From the NCBI GenBank assembly GCA_044226395.1, contig JBGAHD010000003.1:558001-622000 (forward strand): a stretch of 64,000 bases of DNA. The letters run 5' to 3'. Below, in pieces: positions 41,701 through 48,425 of this stretch. The stretch's first letter is position 1. Each line of letters begins with the position of its first letter. The DNA comes from JBGAHD01 sp044226395. Its GTDB lineage: Bacteria; Pseudomonadota; Gammaproteobacteria; Xanthomonadales; Ahniellaceae. A program made the translations under genes and the position numbers. The notes under the pieces are model-generated. The model did no database searches. It was not told the origin of the DNA and worked only from the letters and a program-made list of their open reading frames with translations.

Positions 41701-42794
41701 ATATGGTGATCACCGCCACCGGCTCGCACGGCATCGCCGCCACCGGTTATGCCAGCACGCTGACCTTGACCAACACGCAGATCACCAACGCGGGCAATGG
41801 CGACAACGAGCACGGCATCAACTGGAGCAATGGCGCGGGCACGCTGACGCTGTCGGGCACGACCATTTCCAATCCGGCCGAGAACGGCGTGAACATCGAC
41901 AACAACGCCGGCACCATGAACTTCAACATGAGCAGTGCCTCGGCCATCTCGTTCCCGGCTTCCCTGGGCGCGTTCTCGGGCAATGGCATCCTGGCCACGA
42001 TGCACAACGCCGCGGCGATGAACGTGAACATCGCCAACAGCACCTTCACCAACGTGCCGTTGAACGCGATCAACCTCGGTGGCGACGCGACCTCGTCCGG
42101 CACGCAGAGCTACACGGTCACCAACAACACCTTCAGCACCACGATCACGGGCCGCGCCAACAACCTCAACGCGCAGTTCCGCAATACTCAGGTGATCACG
42201 GCGGCGGATTTCCTGAGCAACACCTTCACCGGCGTGGGCGGCGGTCCGATCAACATCGGCGGCGACGAGTCCTCGCTGGCCGACACGGTGCACGCCAACA
42301 ACAACAACATCAGCAATTCGCCGAGCGTGGGCTTGGTGGCCGGCAATGACAACAACAGTCAGATGCGCATCGAGACCGACTCCAACACCATCAACAACGT
42401 CGCGGCCGACGGTATCGAGATCAGCAATTTCGGCGGCACCGGTACCAGCGAAACCGATACGCAGGTGACCAACAACATCATCACCAACCACAGCCAGAAC
42501 ACCGCGGTGGCGTTCGTTGGCGGCATCGCGCTCTTCAGCTTCGAGGAAAGCACTTGCAACAAGGTGCTCAACAACAACGTCAGCGGCACGCCGACGCCGG
42601 GCGTGTATTTCGACTATTACTTGCAAGAACTGGGCGGCACGATGGTGCACGAGGAAGTGCCCAACGGCGCCGGCACGTCGCTCAGTCAGGCGTTCATTTC
42701 GGCGACCAACACGGGCGCGGCTGGCGCGGCCGGTGTCTTCGCCGACGGCGCGATCGACCTGTCGAACGGCGTGACTTGCGACCCCGCCTTGTGA
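35706..42794 (+). CDS. Giant secreted repeat and beta-helix surface protein
   Basis: A 2362-residue protein. In order: signal peptide (to AFAQ near residue 25), a small beta domain, and a Pro-Leu-Phe-Gly-hydrophobic segment IPLFGIGGMALLAAVLMVVG near residue 160 followed by Arg-rich RASRARLRR. A second signal-like helix MSAVSLLLVCGVALA follows near 193. Then come one cadherin-like unit (NQPPVVPDITATVNEDGTV), four 111-residue repeats of the AQTVLEDAGAQTV type (36789-38120), and another cadherin-like unit. Four SbsA/Big_5 Ig-like units (PANGAAGVAANANIVVTFSE type) precede a right-handed beta-helix from about residue 1470 to the end. It is probably an exported adhesin or matrix protein; no catalytic motif was recognised. 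The ATG at 35706 is preferred because the signal peptide begins there. Confidence 0.88.
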   Translation: MSKWTALRAVFAALLTLATGTAFAQATFSTYADTDNDPTTGCTVTLPGGTFQGAELRVQVTATTGGAPAVTGVAQANCAAGVFGANTTIGGGSPVGLNLGTSGADVVEFAVPLTSFFGPGGGTARVGFAGENAGGSDVMFTSTGAQGGSPMLLGSAPLAIPLFGIGGMALLAAVLMVVGMRASRARLRRVMQMSAVSLLLVCGVALAANFVVDGQIGDWAGETVRGNDPAADSTNASAAIDLRAAYYGVEGARAFFRLDVTDMQNQPPVVPDITATVNEDGTVTLNLAGTDPEGQPLTFAIATPPTNGALGAVTQVPPTSATVVYTPNANYFGPDSFTFTATDGQATSAPATATITVVSINDAPSFTGGAAQTVLEDAGAQTVTGFATAISVGPANESAQSFTFEITNNTNAALFSTAPAISPTGTLTYTPAANANGTATITYQLRDNGGTANGGIDVSPTQTVVITVTAVNDAPGFTVGANQTVLEDAGAQTVANWATAISAGPADEAAQTLTFNITNNTNAALFSVAPAVSATGTLTYTPAANAAGTATITLALQDNGGTANGGVDTSPTQTFTITVTGINDAPSFTGGPAQTTNEDAGAQTVAGFATAISAGPPDEAAQTLTFEITNNTNPALFSAAPAISAAGTLTYTAAANANGTSTITYRLRDNGGTANGGIDVSPTQTVVITINAVNDAPSFTVGANQTSNEDAGAQTVVGWATAISPGPADEAAQTLTFNVTGNTNTALFSAAPTVSPTGTLTYTAAANQSGFATITLALQDNGGTANGGIDTSATQTFTITVNGTNDPPVNTVPGAQATADTTALVFSTGNGNAISVADPDAGVSNIQTALTIGSGTLTLPSTVGVTAVGNGTGNLQITGPQAAINTVLNGLIYQPQVGTSATLTLTVATSDLGNTGAGGPLTDTDLIAINVDAAPTVLSVTPANGAAGVAANANIVVTFSEPVTPTGSWFALTCGLSGTRSTANSVVTGGPTVFTINPNVDFSSTGEACGLGIVAAQITDNDVIDPPDAMAANFNSAFTTDAAPTVTSTTPANGAANVAANVPLTINFSENVNVTAGGVTLACNAFPVALAGLPATNVNSISLTHADLTPGALCNVTVVAASVTDVDASDPPDNLAADFAWTFTVDAAPAVTTVSPANGATQVATTAPLTINFSENVDLTGTAVTLNCGGAIALTGLPATNTNSVTLTHAALPTATACTATVVAAQTSDTDANDPPNNLVSDFVWTFTTDAAPAVTGTTPANAATGVSPTANLVVTFSEPVNFTLADFSLTCNSTAQTFTVAGTTTATATLTPSGAGLTPGANCVLTVLGAAISDVDAGDPPDVVGANTTVNFVTAAVANDDTYAATPHLTLGINGAVQGGGVLVNDLIGAAVITGYGAGPAPGTCNTQVTGTPGATALGGRIVLASDGSFTYFPPPTSRGVADSFCYTITGGDTATVTFNIANTALVWFVDTTYAGANGAANGTQGRPFAQLVGAGGFEPTAADGVGDFIFVADGNYTCGLTLLSGQSLIGDGATGTLNARTAITPVAGSAFAAFSGTDPVLTSGAGIDCVTLSANAGTKTVVGLTIGDSGGAAGNASDIAGTNFGTAQIGDITLNGTGRALNLSNGALGMVDSGINDLDVTAGTNAGVTLNAVSGTLTVGGASSIAGVAGVGVDIQAGSVTTTFANLTVNKAAAGAAVNLVNLTGTQTFNALSLTTAAGPGLVTNTVTTLAINGVTNTISATGGAAMDMTSTDTAINVFTASSTNSATTGLSLTNLTGSTVVLGGAISGATGTAVNALGTLGTTTYAGSITKANAGKAVVVGAGASGTLTLGGAITCNSACTGIDVVNRTGGTINFSGASKVVNTGANPAVTITGNTTATQVNFTSGGLDIDTTSGTGYNATGAGTLTVTGTGNSITSGTGTALNVGTGVTFGAGGLTFQSIAANGAANAINLTGVLGTGALSVTGTGAVAGTGGTLQNLTGSGLNVTTAPAINLSNMVITATGSHGIAATGYASTLTLTNTQITNAGNGDNEHGINWSNGAGTLTLSGTTISNPAENGVNIDNNAGTMNFNMSSASAISFPASLGAFSGNGILATMHNAAAMNVNIANSTFTNVPLNAINLGGDATSSGTQSYTVTNNTFSTTITGRANNLNAQFRNTQVITAADFLSNTFTGVGGGPINIGGDESSLADTVHANNNNISNSPSVGLVAGNDNNSQMRIETDSNTINNVAADGIEISNFGGTGTSETDTQVTNNIITNHSQNTAVAFVGGIALFSFEESTCNKVLNNNVSGTPTPGVYFDYYLQELGGTMVHEEVPNGAGTSLSQAFISATNTGAAGAAGVFADGAIDLSNGVTCDPAL
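36789..38120 (+). repeat. Four tandem 333-bp coding repeats
   Basis: Inside the giant gene the unit beginning GACGCGCC (Asp-Ala-Pro) recurs at 36789, 37122, 37455 and 37788, and the array ends at 38120. Each unit is exactly 333 bases (111 codons). The units are closely alike at DNA level and keep the pattern AGAQTV, ATAIS-GP, QTLTF-I, NTN-ALFS, and L-DNGGTANGGIDTSPTQT. The exact period implies recent duplication or homogenisation and makes repeat-number variation likely. Confidence 0.9.
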
Positions 42795-42970
42795 TCATCA
42801 TTGGTTTACGATTGCCGCCGCGCGGCCGCCCTCCGGGGTGGCCGTCGGCGGGGTAATATCCGGTAGCGGGGCGAACGGGGGATCGATCGCCTTACCGCGC
42901 GAGTGCCCGGCAATGCGACAACCGATCGCGGCGGCGCCAGCGCGCGCGATCCCGAATCGAGGGGAAAAGC

Positions 42971-43486
42971 GTGTCGACACCATTTTTGAGCGAAATCAGG
43001 GTTGTTTCCTTCAGCTTCGCGCCGCGCGGCTGGGCCCTGTGCAATGGTCAGCTGCTGCCGATCAATCAGAATCAGGCGCTGTTCTCGCTGCTGGGCACGA
43101 CCTATGGCGGCAACGGTCAGACCAACTTCGCGCTTCCGGACCTTCGCGGTCGCGTGCCCATTCACATGGGTGGCGGTTTCTCGCTGGGTCAGCGCGCGGG
43201 TGAAGAGTTTCATACGCTGATCGTGCCCGAGTTGCCGCAGCACACGCACTTCGCGCAGGCCTCATCGAAGGCCGCCGATCAGCCGACGCCGGGTGGCAAT
43301 CTCTTCGGCACGGTCGATCTGACCACGTTCACGACCAATCTCTACGGGCCGGCCGCCTCGCTCACGCCGATGGCGCCCTCGGCGGTGAGCAATGTCGGCG
43401 GCAGTCAGCCGCATGAGAATCGGCAGCCGTTCCTGGTGCTGAGTTTCATCATCGCCCTGCAGGGCATCTTCCCGTCGCAGAATTGA
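42971..43486 (+). CDS. Phage tail collar-domain (MdpB-like) protein 1
   Basis: A 171-residue tail collar protein: LSEIRVVSFSFAPRGWALCNGQLLPINQNQALFSLLGTTYGG-type start, LPDLRGRVPIHMG, and the C-terminal GSQPHENRQPFLVLSFIIALQGIFPSQN-type end. The start is GTG with GAGGGG just upstream. The family is annotated as phage tail fibre collar or microcystin-dependent protein (MdpB) and often occurs in bacterial chromosomes without any phage. Three such genes stand here in tandem, with no capsid, tail tube, baseplate or lysis gene nearby. The function outside phages is unknown. Confidence 0.9.
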   Translation: MSTPFLSEIRVVSFSFAPRGWALCNGQLLPINQNQALFSLLGTTYGGNGQTNFALPDLRGRVPIHMGGGFSLGQRAGEEFHTLIVPELPQHTHFAQASSKAADQPTPGGNLFGTVDLTTFTTNLYGPAASLTPMAPSAVSNVGGSQPHENRQPFLVLSFIIALQGIFPSQN

Positions 43487-43496
43487 GGAGAGCACC

Positions 43497-44024
43497 ATGG
43501 GGCAACCTTACGTGGGTGAGATTCGCATCTTCGCCGGGAACTTCGCGCCGGCGGGCTGGATGCTGTGCCAAGGCCAGCTGATTCCGATCTCCGAATACGA
43601 AACGCTGTTCAACCTGATCGGCACGACGTATGGCGGCGATGGTCAGGAAACCTTCGCGCTGCCCGATCTGTCCAGCCGCGCGCCAGTGCACCAGGGTCAG
43701 GGGCCCGGGATATCGCAGAACTATGTCATCGGCAGCAACGGCGGCGTCGAGACCGTGACCCTGACTACGCCGCAGATGCCTTCGCACTCGCACACCTGCT
43801 TCGCGTCGTCCGCCAACGCGGGCGCGGTCAATCCGACCAACAACATCCTGGCCACGACCAATGTCACCAAGCGAACCTATGCCGCCGGCAATTCACCGCC
43901 CTCGGGCATGGCGCCCAATTCCATGGTGATCACGGGTGGCTCGCAGCCGCACGAGAACATGCAGCCCTATCTGTGCTTGAACTTCATCATTTCCTTGTTC
44001 GGCATCTTTCCGTCGCCGACGTGA
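43497..44024 (+). CDS. Phage tail collar-domain (MdpB-like) protein 2
   Basis: A 175-residue second copy starting 10 bases after the first. It keeps GEIRIFAGNFAPAGWMLCQG, ISEYETLFNLIGTTYGGDGQ, LPDLSSRAPVHQGQGPG, TLTTPQMPSHSH and the end GGSQPHENMQPYLCLNFIIS. GAGGAGAGCACC precedes the ATG at 43497. Identity to its neighbours is moderate, so the three are old duplicates rather than recent copies. They probably assemble or act together, given the tight spacing (inference). Confidence 0.9.
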   Translation: MGQPYVGEIRIFAGNFAPAGWMLCQGQLIPISEYETLFNLIGTTYGGDGQETFALPDLSSRAPVHQGQGPGISQNYVIGSNGGVETVTLTTPQMPSHSHTCFASSANAGAVNPTNNILATTNVTKRTYAAGNSPPSGMAPNSMVITGGSQPHENMQPYLCLNFIISLFGIFPSPT

Positions 44025-44033
44025 GGGCTAGTC

Positions 44034-44561
44034 ATGACTGATCAATTCGTCGCCGAGATCCGCATTTTCCCGTTCAATTTCCCGCCCACCGGCTGGGCCT
44101 TCTGCAACGGGCAGATCCTGCCGCTGTCGCAGAACACGGCGTTGTTCTCGCTGCTAGGCACGACCTATGGCGGCAACGGCATGTCGAACTTCGCGCTGCC
44201 CAATCTGCAAGCGAGCGTGCCCGTGCAGGCTGGCCAGGGGCCAGGCCTGAGCCTGCGCGATCTGGGCGAGCAGGGCGGGGTGGAAAGCGTCACCCTGATC
44301 CAATCCGAGATGCCCGCGCATGCGCACGTGACCCAAGGCACGGCGGGCGTGTCCAATCTCAACAACCCCGACGGCGCCCTCATCGGCCGACCCTTCGGTG
44401 GTGGTTCCGATTTCGTGGCGCCGGCGGGCGCGCCCATCGTGCAGATGGATCCAACCATGATCGCCCCCAACGGTGGCAATCTGCCGCACAACAACATGAT
44501 GCCGTACCTCACGCTCAACTTCTGTATCGCGCTGCAAGGCATTTTCCCGCCGCGTACTTGA
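44034..44561 (+). CDS. Phage tail collar-domain (MdpB-like) protein 3
   Basis: A 175-residue third copy starting 9 bases after the second, with AEIRIFPFNFPPTGWAFCNG, ILPLSQNTALFSLLGTTYGG, LPNLQASVPVQAGQGPG, SEMPAHAHV and the end MPYLTLNFCIALQGIFPPRT. GAGGG lies before the ATG. The order of conserved blocks is the same as in copies 1 and 2. The following gene encodes a Tat-type exported protein, and the giant surface protein precedes the trio, so the group sits in a surface-related gene cluster. Confidence 0.9.
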   Translation: MTDQFVAEIRIFPFNFPPTGWAFCNGQILPLSQNTALFSLLGTTYGGNGMSNFALPNLQASVPVQAGQGPGLSLRDLGEQGGVESVTLIQSEMPAHAHVTQGTAGVSNLNNPDGALIGRPFGGGSDFVAPAGAPIVQMDPTMIAPNGGNLPHNNMMPYLTLNFCIALQGIFPPRT

Positions 44562-44626
44562 AGCTTCCGAAGCGATCTTTCCAGATCGGCAGGGAGCCGA
44601 AATCGTCAGCAGGGGAATACCTCGAC

Positions 44627-45328
44627 ATGAACCACCAACACTCCGACAACTTGCGTTACACGCGCCGCGGCATGCTCAAGCTCGGCGCCGTCGCCACCGC
44701 CTCGGCGATCGGCGGCGGCGCGGTCGCGCGTTCGATCTCGGGCGGCGCGCTGGCGCCGCGCGCGGCCATCGGCTTCTGGTCGGGCAGCGATCTGCTCGGC
44801 AATGTCATGCAAGTCAGCGCCGCGAGCCTGGGCAAGTGCGCCGGTGACGGCTGCAAGGCCAGGACCGACGATCGCGTGCTCGATGTCGCGCAGCTGCCTT
44901 CCGCCTCGGGCACGTATCGCCTGCGCGTGATCGGCGGCACCGCGCTCAACGCGATCGGCGGCTTTCGCCTCGACGCCGAGATCGGTGGCGCCAGCGCCGG
45001 CCTGTGGAGCGCTTGGCGTCGCGGCAAGCAACTGTTCGCGGCTTCGCCCGTGCGCGCCAAGTGGGCGTCGACGCGCGGCAGCCAGCTGCGTTTGAGCGTC
45101 AACTTCGACGACGGCCGCGCCGACGTCGTGGTGATGCCCGCGCAGCGTGGCGTCTACGTGCTGGCCCTGGCCGATGCCGCCACCGGCAGCTTGCCGGACT
45201 GGTCGACCCTGGCCGTGCGCGCGCCCGATGCCTCGCGTCCGCTCGCGGTGGAACTGGTTCGTCGCGACTTCAACGTGGCCGTGCCGCACGTGCTGATCGC
45301 GGTCGAGGCTCTGGCCGGCAAGGCGTGA
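44627..45328 (+). CDS. Tat-signal exported protein, unknown function
   Basis: A 233-residue protein. Residues 14-40 show a twin-arginine type leader, YTRRGMLKLGAVATASAIGG, so it is probably exported folded. The mature part is rich in beta-like segments (FWSGSDLLGNVMQVSAAS, GTYRLRVIGGTALNAIGGFR, LRLSVNFDDGRADVVVM) and has no recognised domain. AGGGGAA precedes the ATG at 44627. The stop overlaps the next start as GTGA, so it is coupled to the acetyltransferase. It is conserved in neighbourhood with tail collar proteins as far as I recall; this needs a database check. Confidence 0.65.
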   Translation: MNHQHSDNLRYTRRGMLKLGAVATASAIGGGAVARSISGGALAPRAAIGFWSGSDLLGNVMQVSAASLGKCAGDGCKARTDDRVLDVAQLPSASGTYRLRVIGGTALNAIGGFRLDAEIGGASAGLWSAWRRGKQLFAASPVRAKWASTRGSQLRLSVNFDDGRADVVVMPAQRGVYVLALADAATGSLPDWSTLAVRAPDASRPLAVELVRRDFNVAVPHVLIAVEALAGKA

Positions 45329-45873
45329 GCGAGTTATCGGCGCCGGTCCGGCGCAGCTTCATCGAACCGCCGGACCTGCGCATCGCGGGCGCGAGCTTTC
45401 GCCCGATCACCGAAGCCGACATGCCGTTCCTGCGCGCGCTCTACGCGCAGGTCCGTCGCGATGAACTGGCGGCCGTGCCTTGGCCCGATGAAGTCAAGCA
45501 AGCCTTCCTGAATTCACAGTTCCAGCTGCAGCACGCGCACTATCACCAGCACTATGTCGACGCCGACTTTCTGGTGATCGAGCGCGACGGCGCGCCAATC
45601 GGGCGCATCTACGTGCATCGCGCGCCGGGGGATATTCGCGTGATGGAAGTGTCCTTGCTGGAATCCGAGCGTGGCCGCGGCCTGGGCACCGCGTTGTTCG
45701 CCGAGCTCTTCGCCGAGGCGCGCGCGACGCGATCCAAGGTGAGTCTCCACGTCGAGCCGCACAACCCCGCGATGCGCCTGTATCAGCGACTAGGCTTCAA
45801 GATCATCGAACGCGGTGGCGTGTACTGGTACCTCGAGTGCGCGCTCGAGGATCAGTTGAAGATCACTTCGTAG
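45325..45873 (+). CDS. GNAT-family N-acetyltransferase in the tail-collar cluster
   Basis: A 182-residue acetyltransferase starting at a GTG that overlaps the previous stop. ASFRPITEADMPFLRALYAQVR is the N-terminal strand-helix. FLVIERDGAPIGRIYVHR and VMEVSLLESERGRGLGTALFAELF near residue 120 provide the acetyl-CoA loop (RGRGLG). VSLHVEPHNPAMRLYQRLGFK near residue 145 completes the fold. It ends 22 bases inside the convergent DUF6916-like gene. The acetylated target is unknown; a partner in the same cluster is plausible. Confidence 0.85.
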   Translation: MSELSAPVRRSFIEPPDLRIAGASFRPITEADMPFLRALYAQVRRDELAAVPWPDEVKQAFLNSQFQLQHAHYHQHYVDADFLVIERDGAPIGRIYVHRAPGDIRVMEVSLLESERGRGLGTALFAELFAEARATRSKVSLHVEPHNPAMRLYQRLGFKIIERGGVYWYLECALEDQLKITS

Positions 45874-46142
45874 TTGGTGCCTTCCGCGTCGGGCGTGATC
45901 GGCACGACGAACAGCTCCAGCGTGCCCACGCCGGGCACGTCCAGGGCGTAGATGCCCTGCGGTCCGTTCCAGCGCTCGCGCGAACGCAAGGTCAAGCTGA
46001 AGGGCTTAACCGGACGCGGAGAATTACTGGGCAGATCGCCGACCGAGGCCACTTCCAGATCGGTCGCGCCATCGCGCCAAGACATGCGCAGGCGTTGCCC
46101 GGTCAGGGCGCTGAACACCGAGGATTCGATCTTGTCGAGCAT
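45852..46142 (-). CDS. DUF6916-like small protein
   Basis: A 96-residue protein on the opposite strand, overlapping the acetyltransferase 3' end by 22 bases. Its sequence follows the DUF6916 pattern, with TGQRLRMSW near the N-terminus, FSLTLRSRERWNGPQGIYALD in the middle, and the ending LFVVPITPDAEGTNYEVIFN. Family members are found with tail-collar proteins and their role is not known. GGAGG lies 4 bases before the ATG at 46142. Confidence 0.75.
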   Translation of the reverse strand: MLDKIESSVFSALTGQRLRMSWRDGATDLEVASVGDLPSNSPRPVKPFSLTLRSRERWNGPQGIYALDVPGVGTLELFVVPITPDAEGTNYEVIFN

Positions 46143-46292
46143 GCGGCCTCCGTCGTCGGGGATTGCGCGCAGTGTAGTGCGTCCGCCTCGCGCGCGCATG
46201 CCCGCGTCGACGTCGCCACGCGCGGGCCTCGAGTGGGCGGCCTCGCGTACTACATGCAGGGACGCTAATTCACGCCGCGACGCGCGTGGCCC

Positions 46293-47117
46293 TTACTTCA
46301 AGCGCTCGAGCACCGCCAGGGTCGGCTTGGCGCGATTGAGCGTGTAGAAATGAAAGCCCGGCGCGCCGCCGGCGATCAGGCGCTTGCACAGCTCGGCCAC
46401 CACATCGGCTGCGTACTCGCGAATCGTCTCGGCGTCATCGCCCCAGGCGGCCATGCGCCGCGACAGCCAGCGCGGAATCTCCGCGCCGCATTGCTCGGAA
46501 AAACGCTTGAGCTGTGTGAAATTCACGATCGGCATGATGCCCGCCACGATCGGCACGTTCACGCCCAGGCCGCGCGCGTCCTCGACGAAACGAAAATACG
46601 CATCGGCGTTATAAAAGTACTGCGTGATCGCGCCATTGGCGCCGGCATCGACCTTGCGCTGAAAATTCAGCAGATCGCGCCGCGCGTCCTCGGCCTGCGG
46701 ATGAAACTCCGGATAGCACGCGACCTGGATGTTGAACCAATCGCCGAACTGCGCGCGAATGAAGGCCACCAGTTCGTTCGCGTAACGAAAATCGCCGGCC
46801 GACGCCATGCCCGACGGCAAATCGCCGCGCAAGGCCACCAGACGTCGACACCCCATGTCGCGATAGCGCGTAAGCAGGGCCAGGATCTCGTGCCGCGTGC
46901 CACCCATGCACGACAGATGCGGCGCCGCGTCCAGACCATGCGCGTCGCGCAGGCGTTGCACGGTCTCGGGCGTGTACGACAAGGTCGAGCCGCCCGCGCC
47001 GAAGGTCACGCTGACATAGTCTGGGCCCGTCTGCTTGAGTCGCGGCGCGGCGCGCTCGAGCTGCTCGCGCTGTTCGTCGGTCTTGGGCGGAAAGAACTCG
47101 AAGCTGATCGGTGTCAT
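46293..47117 (-). CDS. metF: 5,10-methylenetetrahydrofolate reductase
   Basis: A 274-residue FAD enzyme that reduces methylene-THF to methyl-THF, the methyl donor for methionine synthesis. Characteristic elements are ISFEFFPPKTDEQ at the N-terminus (catalytic Glu), VSVTFGAGGSTLSYT, HLSCMGGTRHEI, LVALRGDLPSG, AGANGAITQYFYN and GIMPIVNFTQLKRF. GGGACG precedes the ATG. The promoter overlaps a palindromic operator shared with ahcY and metK in this window. Confidence 0.96.
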   Translation of the reverse strand: MTPISFEFFPPKTDEQREQLERAAPRLKQTGPDYVSVTFGAGGSTLSYTPETVQRLRDAHGLDAAPHLSCMGGTRHEILALLTRYRDMGCRRLVALRGDLPSGMASAGDFRYANELVAFIRAQFGDWFNIQVACYPEFHPQAEDARRDLLNFQRKVDAGANGAITQYFYNADAYFRFVEDARGLGVNVPIVAGIMPIVNFTQLKRFSEQCGAEIPRWLSRRMAAWGDDAETIREYAADVVAELCKRLIAGGAPGFHFYTLNRAKPTLAVLERLK

Positions 47118-47141
47118 GGGCGCGTCCCTGAGGATGGCGCG

Positions 47142-47172
47142 AGTATATCTCTGTGTCGCGATAAAGAGATAT
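47142..47172 (-). promoter_or_regulatory. metF promoter with shared methionine-cycle operator
   Basis: On the minus strand a -10 element TATACT lies at 47142-47147. The 24-bp palindrome 47147-47170 directly upstream has arms ATCTCTG and AAGAGAT around TGTCGCGATA; the longer perfect arms are ATATCTCT/AGAGATAT (47145-47152, 47165-47172). A regulator bound here would cover the -35 region. The same geometry occurs before ahcY and metK. Confidence 0.7.
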
Positions 47173-47202
47173 GAGAAAACGCGGACATCGCGTTCCCTTG
47201 TC

Positions 47203-47240
47203 GTTCGTGGGGGTCGCTAGCGAAGCGACGCCGAACGAAC
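47203..47240 (-). terminator. Candidate terminator of the VOC-family gene
   Basis: Nested stems GTTCGT/ACGAAC (47203-47208, 47235-47240) and GTCGCT/AGCGAC (47213-47218, 47224-47229) lie about 100 bases after the minus-strand stop at 47338. The T-run is weak. Confidence 0.35.
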
Positions 47241-47337
47241 ACGCCCATGAGGCTTCTCGCGGCGATAGATCCAAGGCTGTTCGCCCTGATCTTGTCTGCC
47301 GGCACTCGTCGGCTACCCGACCATCACGAGCTCGGAC

Positions 47338-47745
47338 TCAGCGCTGCCCCGCCTCGACCTGCCGAAACTGCACGACATTGCCCTCCGGATCCCAGCCGTC
47401 GAGCACTAGGCAGCCGCGCCATCGCCACGTCATCTCGCGTGGCTTGAGGTGGCCACCGTAGAGACTCGCCTCGGCGCGCGTGGCTTCCAGATCATCGACG
47501 AGAAAGGCCGGCTTGATCGCCGCGTCCTCGCGCACGCGCGGCGGTTGCGTGACGCGCACTTCGACCGCGTGCTCCGGCGGCAGCGCGTGAATCACCAGCT
47601 CCACATCGTCGCCACGCAGCAGAACGTGATGCGCGTCCTCGGCGGCCACGTTCAGGCGCAGCACGCGCCGATAAAACTCGGCCAGACGCGGCGCGTCCTT
47701 GGCGAAGATCACGAGCGCGGGATTGCCGCCGTCGAATGCACTCAT
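47338..47745 (-). CDS. VOC-family (glyoxalase-like) protein
   Basis: A 135-residue vicinal-oxygen-chelate fold protein: PALVIFAKDAPRLAEFYRRVLRLNV at the N-terminus, a central HHVLLRGDDVELVIHAL strand pair, PAFLVDDLEATRAEASLYGG, and the C-terminal DGWDPEGNVVQFRQVE carrying the final metal-ligand Glu region. The ATG at 47745 has GGAG 7 bases upstream. The family includes lyases, dioxygenases and resistance proteins, and the substrate is unknown. The genes before and after are unrelated. Confidence 0.8.
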   Translation of the reverse strand: MSAFDGGNPALVIFAKDAPRLAEFYRRVLRLNVAAEDAHHVLLRGDDVELVIHALPPEHAVEVRVTQPPRVREDAAIKPAFLVDDLEATRAEASLYGGHLKPREMTWRWRGCLVLDGWDPEGNVVQFRQVEAGQR

Positions 47746-47803
47746 CGTCATGCTCCTACGCGAAGGCGTCGTGTCTCGCGCGTGAAAGTTCGCGTGCCCG
47801 CGC

Positions 47804-48334
47804 TCAACCGCGCAGATCGAACGAGGCCAATTCCAAATATCGCTGTTCGCGGATCATGCCCACGGACAGTCCCCAGACCGTGCCCTCGACATCGACGCCG
47901 CGCGCGTTGAGCTCGTCGCACACTTGCTTGGCGCGGCGTGCGTTGCTCAAGGCGCCGATGCCGATGTTCGGCGTGAATGGCAGGTCGGTGCGCAAGTAAC
48001 GTTCCAGCGAACCGCTGTACAAGCGATCGTGCAAGAGACTCATCGCCGCGTAGCCTTCTTCCGGCACCAAGCCGACCGAGGACAACTCGCGCTCGGCATC
48101 GAAGCCCAGCATCGCGTAGCGGCAGCGAAACACCACCGGCTTGCAAGCCGCCGCGATCGCGGCGATATGCGCGAGGTACACCTCTTGCGGCAGGGCATCG
48201 CAGCCCGCGACCAGCACGAAATGCGCGGGCAGAGTCGCGGCGCGCGGGCCGTCGTGTTGCTTGCGCAGGTGTTCGATCGCTTCGCGCGGCGCCAGGCCGA
48301 TCTCGGGAAACGCCACCGTGTAGAGCATGCTCAT
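47804..48334 (-). CDS. Degenerate 2H phosphoesterase-like (2'-5' RNA ligase-like) protein
   Basis: A 176-residue protein with the layout of the 2'-5' RNA ligase/2H family: a first strand AHFVLVAGC near residue 36, LAHIAAIAAACKPVVFRCRYAML, and a second strand FTPNIGIGALSN near residue 122, then VWGLSVGMIREQRYLEL. The two His-x-Thr active-site motifs are not intact: the first reads His-Phe-Val and the second lacks the His. It may have lost catalysis or use other residues. The assignment is tentative. GGAGG lies before the ATG at 48334. Confidence 0.5.
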   Translation of the reverse strand: MSMLYTVAFPEIGLAPREAIEHLRKQHDGPRAATLPAHFVLVAGCDALPQEVYLAHIAAIAAACKPVVFRCRYAMLGFDAERELSSVGLVPEEGYAAMSLLHDRLYSGSLERYLRTDLPFTPNIGIGALSNARRAKQVCDELNARGVDVEGTVWGLSVGMIREQRYLELASFDLRG

Positions 48335-48425
48335 GCCAGTCCTCCCCGTGAAGCTGGCGCGTCGCGTCTTCGCGCCGACGGCATGATACGCCCAAGCGCG
48401 CGCGCCGATCACGGCGCGGTCGGGC

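Noticed and set aside
42971..44561. A prophage, because of the phage tail collar proteins
   Set aside because: No terminase, portal, capsid, baseplate, lysis or integrase gene is present, and such collar proteins often occur alone in bacterial chromosomes.
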